NCBI RefSeq assembly: GCF_037975245.1
Contig: NC_092563.1
Coordinates: 30,717,960 to 30,781,959, forward strand
Length of the DNA: 64,000 nt
Source of the DNA: Apostichopus japonicus
Taxonomy: Eukaryota; Echinodermata; Holothuroidea; Aspidochirotida; Stichopodidae
Reading direction: 5' to 3'
Shown here: one piece after another, positions 1 through 11,989 of the stretch
Layout: every line of letters starts with the position of its first letter
How positions within the stretch are numbered: position 1 is the stretch's first letter
Made by a program: the position numbers and the translations under genes
Notes under the pieces: model-generated
What the model saw: only the letters and a program-made list of their open reading frames with translations
What the model was told of the DNA's origin: nothing
The model's database searches: none

Positions 1-536
1 TGTTGAAAGATCAAAATCAAATACTGCTCTTTAAAATTTATTGATAATATCCTGTCTTCTTTGTTTGGTGCTAATTTGTTGCACACTTTTGCTTAAAACA
101 GTAAGATGCGGTTATGAACAAGTAAACAAATTATCTACTGCTAAAGTTCCATTGAACTGTGATTGATAAGTGACAACTCAAAATAAAATAAAAATCTCAA
201 CAAGTTGAAAAGTCTGGTTTTAAAATCTGGACAAATTGACTGTAAAAGTAGAATTGTAATCCCAAAATTTTGACTCTTAAACGTCAAACATTTTATTTTC
301 TTTCATTATGGCCTTCTTCATCTAAATTTTCTTGATTCTATTCGAATGGAATTACTTTTTTAACAGAATGAAAGCAAATGACTTTTAAAATATACTAAAA
401 GATCTTGAATTCTTGAAATGTTTGGGCAGGATAAAGACAAACTTCACACCGTACTTAAAATTCCTAATTCATACTGATATATGCTGATCGGCTTTGCAGG
501 TAAATGTAAAAATTTAAATATTTTTTACATGCTCAC
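1..536. other. Intronic AT-rich sequence, nothing recognised
   Basis: No open frame, repeat or splice-bounded exon that I could support. It is inferred to be intron because exon w20 ends in phase 2 with a good donor. Confidence 0.5.
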
Positions 537-598
537 TTCTTTGTCGGGAAAATGTTCAAGAGCCAGAAAATACTTTGTCTGATATCACTATCGACAAT
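537..598 (-). CDS. TDRD12: TDRD12 exon w20: armadillo-type repeat, last exon seen
   Basis: A 62-nt exon, acceptor CATTTTACAG, donor AA/GTGAGC, phase 0 to 2. It encodes IVDSDIRQSIFWLLNIFPTK, the ARM pattern 'S.D...R....W.L.NI' that follows the helix in w19. The reading frame is still open, so the gene continues left of base 1. I saw no convincing next exon in 1-536. Confidence 0.65.
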
Positions 599-3500
599 CT
601 GTAAAATGAAGAGAGGAGTTACTTTGAAAGAACAAAAAAATAGTGAAGATATATTTGGTGCAGTTTTCTTATACTTCTAATGAAATGGAATTACACATCA
701 CATTAAGGCAGGTTATTAGACCTGGTTAGTAGTATGCTTGTTTTTCAACCATTCCAAAAATGTGGTAGATAACTCTTTTACACTTTTTACATCTTTTACA
801 CCAAAACGAAATGTGTTAATTTTTTATTAAAATTATTGAACATTTGCATTCTATAATCTTGTAAAAACTATTATTCTGTTCGACAGTTTTACTATAGTTT
901 CAACATATCAAGTGATGTTTGTGGCATGATATAGAAATCTGTGTACTCACTTGCTGTAGTGTCATACATAATGATGGTATGCACCCTTCTTCCACAACTA
1001 ACAGTGCGTTACTATAAATAGATAGAAATGGACTGTAATCACTTTGAAGTCTTTGTTTACTCTGACCGACCATACTTTCATTTATATTTATATTCATTGT
1101 CCTGTTATCTCCTCACCCCTCCTCAACCACCTCCATCTTTAACCTACCTATTCTTTTCACCTCATCCTATCTTACCCCACCTGTATCAGCTATCTCATCT
1201 ACATCATCGTTACACCCCTGATACCACTCTTGCACACTTCTATCCCTCACCTTACCACACTCTCTTCACCTGACAACAGCCACCCTGTCACAACAGCTAA
1301 CTATACATCCTGGAATGAAACCACATTCTAAACGATTGCCACACCCCTACCCACAATTTCAGGTATAATAAAAGAATTGGGTTTATAGATACAGTATGAT
1401 CTCCTGAACTCCATTTCCTGCTCTCTGCTCCATCTTTATAATTCCCCCTCCTGAGGTGTTATCACCCCTGAGTATTATTCTTGAGGGAGTATCATCACTG
1501 AGTATCACTCCTGAGGGAGTATCATCACTGAGTATCACTCCTGAGGGGGTATCACTCCTGAGGTACATCAACTCTGAGCATTACTCCTGAGGGATTATCA
1601 CTCCTGAGGGGGTATCAACTGAGGGAGTATTACTCCTGAGGGGTTAAAAACTCTGAGTATTACTCCTGAGGGGTTATCAACTCTGAGTATTACTCCTGAG
1701 GGGTTATCACCTCTGAGTATTACTCCTGAGGCATTATCATCACTGAGTACCACTCCTGAGGGGTTATCACCTCTCAGTATTACTCCTGAGGGGGTATCAA
1801 CTCTGAGTATTACTCCTGAGGGGGTATCAACTCTGAGTATTACTCCTGAGGGGTTAAAATCACTGAGTATCACTCCTGAGGGAGCATCATCCATGAGGGG
1901 GTATCAACTCTGAGTATTACTCCTGAGGGATTATCACTCCTGAGTATTACTCCAGAGGGGGTGTCAACTCTGAGTATTACTCCTGAGGTGTTATCATCAC
2001 TGAAAATCACTCCTGAGGAAGTATCACTCCTGAACGGGTATCAACTGCATATTACTCCAGAGGGGTTATCAACTCTGAGTATTACTCCTGAGGGGTTATC
2101 ATCACTGATTATCACTCCTGAGGGAGCATCACCCATGAGGGGGTTTCAACTCTGAATATATTTCCTGAGGGGGTATCATCATTGAGTATCACTCCTGAGG
2201 GAGTATCACTCCTGAGTATTACTCCTGAGGGATTATCATCACTGAGTATCACTCCTGAGGAAGTATCACTCCTGAGGGGGTTTCAACTCTGAGTATTACT
2301 CCTGAGGGAGTATCACTCCTGAGTATTACTCCTGAGGTGGTATCAACTCTGAGTATTACTCCTGAGGAGTTATCATCACTGAGTATCACTCCTGAGGAAG
2401 TATCACTCATGAACGGGTATCAACTCTGCATATTATTCCCGAGGGGGTATCAACTCTGCGTATTACTCCTGAGGGGGTATCAACTCTGAGTATCACTCCT
2501 GAGGGGTTATCATCACTGAGTATCATCCCTGAGGTGTATCTTCTTACCTCCATTCAGTATTCACTACTGTCAGTAATCCCTCAGTAACCATGACTCTGGA
2601 TTTATCAGCAATTGCTTCATGGTGATTCAGGAGACGACACAAACATGTGATGATGTCATGTGACAACTGGGAGATGTTACAATTCTTGGGTAACCTGAGA
2701 GTAACAAAATTATTAGATAAACATATAAGTTCAAAATATAGTTGTTAAGTTCAGAAAGAATTATTTGCTACATATTTACTAGTAGCATTTATAGCATGTA
2801 CTAAACCTATTCCAGGAAACAATGCAAATCCTTTGCGTAAATTGTAATTGTTCATGATCAGTTTGCAAATTCAGTTCAACAAAGCATTAAATATCAATTC
2901 AAGAATTGGCGCCAGAAACATAATAGTGGGATTACACAAGTTTTGTATTCCACATGTAAGCTACTTCAGTTAAAACTGAAAATCAAAGAGTCAAAACAAA
3001 AACAAGACAGAAAATGCAGGGCCACTTCAGGCTGAAATTTTCAAGAAACTTTCTTTCCTGATAAGGTTGTGAGAAACACACGAAGAGCAGTAAAAAACTG
3101 CAAAACTTTGAGACTTGTAAAAGCAGGACATAGATTTCAATTGTTTTGATAAGGCACATCATTTTCCCTATTAAAATGTATCTTTTTCCATCAACATTTC
3201 ATCAAACACTAACAACCATCCTTACAGAAACAACTTTCAGGAAACTCTCGTATTATATAAATAAACTTAAACAGGACACAAATGTGATCAATAATAACAC
3301 AGACAAAGTTATTGATCCAAAGTTCAATGTAATATGATCATCACCCACTGATTATTCTTGCGGTGATGTTCTTCCGTTGAAAACACCTGGAGGTTTTGTT
3401 TCATCCAAATTGCCAATCAGGTTGTGATGAAAATTTACACAATATTGCAAAAACAACACCTACCAATCAAAACAAACTGCTGATTAGTAACAATTCAAAG

Positions 3501-6500
3501 TTTTACAAAAAAAAATCTGTGCTAGCTGAACAAGAAATGAAAGAAACTGACTCACACTCTAGTCTCTTGGATTTGTTGATACAATTCTTGACAGAGAAGA
3601 GAAGGTGCTTTAACATCCTGCCCAAAGAGATAATCGAAGATAAAAGAACATAACTCATCTTTTTTACAGGAATATTTCATCAGTCACTAGGAACAATGAA
3701 AAATTCAACATTATATCAAGAAAATACTTCCTTCAACTGTGAATGTTTAGTCTAACTGTTTGTTCATCTGCTTTTACGTAGAAATAAACATTTTTATTTT
3801 CGTAATAAGGTAACCTGGTGTAACTTGAGACGAGACATCGATACCATCCATCAATCAGTCAATTCCTACTTGCCAAATTAAAGACTTTTGTTAAAATCTT
3901 TTGTGTTTACTTGTGATGGAATCTTTTCATTTGTTTCTGCCTAGTGTTATGATATAAGAAAACAAAAGGGCTACCTGTGAGAGCAAAATTTGTTGACACT
4001 GCTTGGCTATTGCCATTCTCAAGGTGGAAGCCTCATTTCTTAATTCCTTCAGATGAAGGGTTGGTAGAAGGATCTGAGTCAAATGAGGAAAGACCACATT
4101 AATCATTACCATATACTGCTTGAAGACCATATTAACATGACTCCTTTCTGCTAGGAGTTATTCCATATTTACCAAAAATGTTCATGTTACTGTTTACGCA
4201 TGACAGTGATACAGTAGTATAAATTGCGTAGGTACTATATAAGGGAACATTACACAATTTCATCTTGCTAAAAGACAATACATTAAAGAGGCAAAGGAGA
4301 AGGATATTGATGACTCAGAATATAGTTCACAGTCAACTTCACAAGTCAGCATCAACTTTGCCAAACCAAAGACAAATTTATCTTTGTCAGTGAATGCATA
4401 GATAAAAACAAAACATCCTCAAGGTCATCTGCATAACGACAATTATTGCCTTCCTTAGCAAGTACATGACTCACAATACAAGTTAAAGCTACCTCACAAG
4501 TCAAGTTACTTACCTTGGCTAATTTCTCTCTGCATAAGACAACCTTGCCCTCCTTAGCTAAGACCTGACTCAAAGCAACTTTCCTGCCTTCAATGAAAAG
4601 AAACAGCTCAACGTTGTACCTTCTGTCGCAGCCGACCTCATCAGTGTTCTCCTCGTCAGATATAACCTACATGGTTAAGAACACAATAATAGGAACACTT
4701 TGAAGACCAGAGGCGAGCGATGAAGGTAAAATGTTTTTGACATTTTTCCACTACATTATATAGGCATACATGACTACATATCAATGTGTTTTGTAATAGG
4801 TTTCCGTACAATAACTCTCAACAATGTCTCAGTTGAATATTTTCTAACAAGTTGCGTCCACTTTGAATTCATGATCTCATTATACCTGCTACAACAAAAT
4901 TGAACATACATGAGTTATTTTTAAAGATTGTTGGAATGGGCCAGAAATTCTAGCACAAAGGAAAAAGTGCTGTAAGTTTTTAAAAGTACTTCAGAGAAGA
5001 TCTGATTCTCAAAATATTATGCCCAGCAGTAATATGGCAATTTCAAGATGAAATAAAAAAAATGTCATCATTGTTAACAACAAATACAGAACACCTTTCA
5101 CTTGAATTTGCATCTGCTGATTAAGAAATCTGATAGATGCTAACTAGCATAAAGTAGACTCACATGAATGGTCACAGCCTTTCTATCAGCTCCTTCATTA
5201 CACATGGACCACAATTCATCTGCTACGTCTGGAGACCAGATATCCCCTCCATCTTGTGGGGTTACATGGTTCATTGTGCAATCAATGGCAGCAAATGGCA
5301 TCTGAAAAATTAGTACCTTTAAAAGTCATTGTTTTCTTTCACATATTTAAATCAATATTATTTAGAGGTCTGTGTTGAAAATAAACCTCTCATATTGAAA
5401 AAGGATAGCATTTTTTGTTTTATATAGTGACATGACTCACAACTCAAGACAAAGACGATGAAAGATACATTCGACTGGACAGACATTATGACGCCAGTAA
5501 AAACCTATTGAGAGTGTGCTAGAGCAAGCTTACTTCAAGTAGATATCTGGGCATCGGTCGTAATTCTGTCCGAGGAACACTCTCTTGGTCTCCGTGGTCA
5601 AGAAAAACAACTTCCAGATTTTCCCCGAGTTCAGCCACTTTACCTCGATACCATCTGGTGGGGGGGGGGGGGATGTGAAGAAAATTCAATATTAGCAGCT
5701 CTGATAGAGGCAGATTCATGAAATTTTTACTATAGATTGTTTTATTTTCCTCAAACAATTTGCATAATACCTGTCATCTGATTGGAATTTTGCCAGGCAG
5801 AGATCTCCTACTGCCCATTCCTTGCATCCTTCTTCTTCTATTCTACTCTCTAACATCTCATCTTTGTTTATTTCAGTCATGAGATTTTCCAACCTGAAAA
5901 AGCATCAAATGTGAATCAGATAATATAGTCTCATCACATGACATAGACAACTGATTTTCAAAGACAAAGGTAAACACTTAAAAACAAAAGACAAGAGCTC
6001 TAATCTACAGGTATGAGTTACACTTCCAACCTATTTAAGATTTCACAAAAATAAATCCTCAGAGCTTTGCTAACATCAATATTTTCACACATCCGGTGTC
6101 CTTGTTTTCAGGAGCAACCATCTTGAACTGACAGACATGGTTTGACATTGAGATAATAATTGTTTTCAGAATGTTTAGTTTTCATGATCATTGGATATCA
6201 CCACCATGCAATGATACACATGCACCCAGAGTATTGTCTAGAGCAACCATCTACAAACGTTTATGCAAATGACCTATGATCTTCTATGAGTACTAAGCAA
6301 CCACCCGTTAGACCCCCCCTTTCTCCCCACCCATCAGAATTGATGCTCACAATGCATGAACTTGACTATGGATTATTGGACTTGATGGTAAAAAAAAGAA
6401 GTTAAACGATCTCTGTCAGCACCGACATTTTGTGCAACCCACTTTCGGTGGCGCCACATAGATCCATTATTGATTCTTCCCTTTGATGTAGAAATCATAA

Positions 6501-7227
6501 TCAATCTTTGAATGATTATTGTATGAAAATAATATTACTACTATATTATTATTATCTGCAGTCATCAATAAAATATTGTCACTTACTGATCACTGTTTTC
6601 AACTTTTTGGACGGAAAACTGGTGTGGTGATCCTGCCGCTGAGAGATACACCTGACGAGACTTTCCGATGGGTAAGCATTCATACTGCGGCTTCAGAGAC
6701 AATCTACAAGATAAATATAATAAGAGAAAAGGATTTTTGTATGAAATTGATTAGAATAATAGGTAAGGATAACAGACATTAATGATAGTGTTTACTAATC
6801 ACAACCAGATCATTTTAATATTAACAAAAGTTAAATTATTACGTAATTTACAACAGAGGGAGAAGGCTGATGGCAGCCACTGAGCATATTGAGTAATAAT
6901 ACACAAGAAAGTCAAATATTGGACTTCCTATGATAGTTTTTTTCTTTGCAATACACTAAAATGCAAAGAATTTCTACTGACAATTGACCTCCTTCTTTGG
7001 TAGTTACAAGGGTTGAATTACTAAGACTAGTCTCAATCTTGATCTAAGACCTTGAGTTAATGCTTATACATTCAAAGACTTTCATTAGAACTGCTAGATT
7101 TATGACGGTGGAGGATAAAGGCAATGTCATTAGATAAAAATGTTCTAACATGTAATTCAGGGTATGTGTTCATTAGAAGTAGGTTCCAACATGTAATTTA
7201 GGGTGTGTGTTCATTGGAGGTAGGTTT

Positions 7228-7274
<47 letters not shown>

Positions 7275-7588
7275 AATTAAATGATGGAATTAAAACCAAA
7301 TAAACCATGACTATACAGGAAGCGGATTAAGGAGCAAAGAACGGATTACATATGCTTGTAGAACTCATTGCAACTTACACTTATCTAGCGTCATACTTTC
7401 ATTGTGTCACATTTTGTACTTCTCATTCGACTGCCAAGTATTGCTGACGAAGGTCCCAGGGGGACCGAAAATTCCAATATATTTTCTAAAACTTACTCCT
7501 TATTTGTCAATTATGAGTCATATCTTATTTCTCTGGTTTTCTCTAATAATATTTTCTTTTGGAGTAAACGTGGATTTTCGTTATATTA

Positions 7589-7619
<31 letters not shown>

Positions 7620-7626
7620 ATGTACG

Positions 7627-7664
<38 letters not shown>

Positions 7665-8779
7665 TACATATACATACATATTAGTGTTTGCACGGGTTAT
7701 CCGGGTACCCGGGTACCCGCCCGACGCGTTACTACCCGGTTCCTAATTTATTACCCGAATCCTACGCAAAGTGTGATTTAAAAAATAAAAATTGGCAAAC
7801 CGACGGTAAGGCAGATTTCGCATTGACTTAGTGTGTTGTTAGGCTACAATGTGGTCGAAGATAACAGCAATAACGAAGGTACCCGCCCGACGCGATTCTA
7901 CCCGGTTCCTAATTTATTACCCGGATCCTACGCAAAGTGTGATTGTTTAAAAAAAAATTTGCAAACCGATGGTTAGGCAGATTTCCCATTGACTTAGTGT
8001 GTTGTTAGGCTACCATGTGGTCGAAGATAACAGCAATAACAAAAGCTTTCCATGGATATCTTATAACTGCGTCACAATTTCAGCAAATAAACAGATGGTT
8101 AGGCTTAGCTAGATTTCTCATTGACTTAGTGTGGTGTTAGGCTACCATGTGGAAGAAATTATTATTTATTCATTCGTTTATTTCATAGAAGGAAAGGCTG
8201 ACAAGGAATTTTACGAGATGTTTATGGATTATAGACGGGATAACTAAAAATTATTAATCGCTAGTGGCTTTTTACTAATCGTTTATTCCAAATGCGATCA
8301 AATTGCGCGAATCGCGCGGCTAATGCGAACCCTGGGCCTGCATAATAGATAGTAGTAGTAGTAACAACTGTTTAAGAGCTAAATTGGATATTTATATGGT
8401 TTGATCCAATAGACGTGCACGAGCAAGCATAAGCAGCGGCGGCAGTGCGATGTTAGTAGTAATGCTAATTATAATTAAATAATTAATTTATTAACAAGTT
8501 AATGAAAGAAACAAAAGCAAATAAAAATTATTGAGGGAGGTTTTATACCTTATCTTACACCTACGTATTTGAACATGAAAACATTTTCAGTAGAGAATAT
8601 AATGCATTTATTACAGCATCCAATATGTAATTCCTTGAAAATTGTGATACACGAGGGTAAACATTTTTTTCCGGGTACCCTGTTACCCGACGGGTAACGG
8701 CCCTCGGGTACCCGGTTCCCGATTTTTGGACCCCTATAAACGCTAATACATATACATACATATACATACATTTACATAC

Positions 8780-8841
<62 letters not shown>

Positions 8842-10329
8842 GTCTGATGATCGCTCAACGCGTGATCCTCTGAGTAACAACTACTAGTGTTCCACTAGTC
8901 TCAACATATATATATTTAAATATATATATGTCACATTAGAATGGTAGAATTCAATTAATTTGAAATTATGACAGAATAAGTTAATCTGTCAACAGTTTAT
9001 TATAGAAAGTTGGACAAGTAACTTTTACTTTTAGTCAACCCTGGTTGTTGATGGAGATTAATGTCCAGGGATGTAGGACTATTTAGATAAACCCTAATCC
9101 CACTATTCACTATACAAAGGTACAGGGTAGCATACTCTTGAGATAGTTAGAGTGTACACGAAAGAAACACCACCAGGTCAGGGCATAGTCAAGATGACAA
9201 TGTATTGTATTGCCAGGTTATGCTAATTGTTACACTAGTAATCATGCGAGACATCACATCCAGCCAGTGAAGTGAGTGTTGGAGAGGATTATTATTCACT
9301 CTCCAAAATACTACCATCAGATCGAGTCATGCTATGTTTCTTAGCTTAAAAAGGCGGAGCTATATTTTTGTGATTTTTTATATCATGGGGCACAGGATCC
9401 TAAATGATACCTGTATTGAAGCCTGGGCTAGTATACTGTGAATTATGACTGGCATTTAACTGTGAGAACTGAAAACACAATTATTTCCTGGAGATTCCAG
9501 ATTCATATATAATGTTCTGGATAGGGCAGCTTGTCGGCAGAGTTGGGATGGTGGTACATCACCTGACCGGACAAAATATTGGCTGTATTGCGGAGCTCGT
9601 CTAGCAGTTTAAGAACTGGCACCATTTGCCACTTTTCCTAAAGTTGAGTTGAAGACTTGAAGTTCTGTTTGGGGATATTTTATGCGACTTCTTCTACCGT
9701 AACGTCTACCACAACATAATGTCGGCGACCACATGTATCATCATGTATTGTCAACATCTTTTGGACAATGTTCGTCATATGGACAATTCAGAACTTGTAT
9801 GTTAAAAGATAAATGTTAAATTAGAATTCCATGATATAAAGGTGGGAAAGTTCTTCAGACTAGAAGATTTAACGTCACTCTATTGTAGAGGAAAGAAAAT
9901 CTGGTAATTTTATAGATTGAAAGCTGAATTGGTACATACCAGTTTGTTCTCATACAATTGAGAAAGATCCAGAGATATATTACAACATTGGAAAGTCTAA
10001 AACATTTTCAGGAGTTAGATTAAATTTAGATTTTTGTCATCATGGGGTAAAGATTGCTCCAAAGCAATACGTCGTATCAAAGTATTCAAAGTCAAATGTG
10101 TTCTTATACAGTAATGTAAAGAAGCAATATTGCAGTTGTAACTTTTAATTTTTGATTTTTAAAGGAGAAAGTTTCTCCTAAATAAATACATGACCAATTA
10201 AATTTTTATATTGAATTTACTACTTGTTCTGTTTCATTAGTTGGTTGGAGTATTTTCTCACATTGCATATTTATTTTTGGATAGCTGCTAGGCGAATGTG
10301 TCACATTGCCACTTGCTACTTTTCTGGGT

Positions 10330-10367
<38 letters not shown>

Positions 10368-11568
10368 CAGAGAAATAAGATAAGACTAATAATTGACAAA
10401 TAAGTAGTAAAGTTTTAGAAAAATATATATATACATATATATATATATTTATATATAGGAATAGCAGTAAAACTGTTAAACAACTATGCTGCATTTAGAG
10501 AAACGCTGCTGGATCTCGAGTGAGATACAATAATGAAATTAAGTAAATGATTGAAGGTAAAACAGCCATGTTTGGTTTTCGAGCAAAACTAGCTCTTCTT
10601 CAGTGCATGATCACCGAAAGTGACAAGGAGTAGCAGGAATTGAAACTACTTTATAGAGAAGAGGGTCGGCATGGTTGTGAAGTCAATGTGACTTTCTGAT
10701 TTCTGCTGGATTTAGCAGAAGTTTTGGAAAATCGGATTATTTGAATCCATGTTGGATTATTTTAATCCGATTCCATGGTAATTTCAATGGAATTGTTTTG
10801 GTTTATCTGGGACAGCAGGTCGTTTCTGATGTATAAACTGAATGGTGTTGTGGTCTTAAGGTTCAGTTCCCAGAAATTTTCTTTTCTTTTTTTAGGTTTA
10901 TCTGTCCAAGAATCATTTTGGTCAATGGCAATAACACATAAATTCTCAATCGAATAATTTGGGAGATTGAAATGATTTGCAACAGGTTGGTTGATCTTTT
11001 TTGTTTTAATCGCAGATCTATGTTGAATCATTGTCATCCTAAGCGTGTTTTTCAACTCTCCAACGTATTGTAAGGAGCAAATATTGCAGTAGATGAGGTA
11101 AATGACATTTTTGCAAAGGCAGCATATTTTATGCCGAATTATGAAAAATGGAACGTGGGTGTGGTTTGGTTGCTCTGAAAGGCCCCAGTCGAATCATCAA
11201 ATAAGCACATTTTGCAATTTTTCTGAATTCTTCTGAATGATATTAGCCAGTGGTGGGAGACCAGGGTGGAATTAAGTACCCATGGTACCCTTTTTGAACT
11301 GGTTTGACAAGTTTTTTTTATGTCAATGTTTCGGTACAGGGTTTGCTTTTGGCCTTTCTGATGGCATTTTCAATAGTACCCCAAAAATACTGTCTGTTTA
11401 AGAGGTGTTGTGACAGTTCTTTGGTGGGGGAATCCAAAATCGACTTCAGAGGAGCAAATGTGTTGAATGCGCAACGCTTGACTGTATGGAATATTTCTGG
11501 TACCGTGACGTGGATGGCAACTGCAATATAAATATATATATATACAACTGCCATACATATATGGCAAT

Positions 11569-11605
<37 letters not shown>

Positions 11606-11948
11606 CATATATATATGAATATATATATATATATAAATATATATATAATTGAAATAGTAGTGAGTTGGAAAATCAAGAACAGTGAAAAACTTCCACCTCA
11701 AACCCGTGCCTCCCGCTTGATATGCGGACACCCTAACCACTAGGCTATGGTTGCTGACTGTATGTCCAGAGGTTCAAAACCGGTAAGGAAGGTCGTAATT
11801 CCACTGTCAGTTCTGTTCTGTTGACATATTTGCCTTACTGTAGAGATCAAATATGATGCTAACCAACTCGAATTCATTTGTGATTCCTAAAGTCAGATCT
11901 AAAAAGATACTTTGAACAGACTTAATGTTAATGAAATATATATATATC

Positions 11949-11989
<41 letters not shown>

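Noticed and set aside
1383-2155. Open frames with decapeptide repeats on both strands of the 30-bp minisatellite
   Set aside because: A 30-bp period keeps any stop-free frame open on both strands. No splice sites or start context support coding, and the upstream exon frame hits a stop just after its donor.
6519-6782. Plus-strand 87-codon frame
   Set aside because: It lies antisense to Tudor exon w11, whose phase and splice sites fit the minus-strand gene.
7402-7746. Open frames rich in Tyr-Ile near TA repeats (also 10,288-10,494 and 11,318-11,743)
   Set aside because: Translation of (TA)n microsatellites, with no coding evidence.
11688-11755. Functional tRNA gene
   Set aside because: Imperfect B-box and no proper acceptor stem; a SINE head or pseudogene is more likely.
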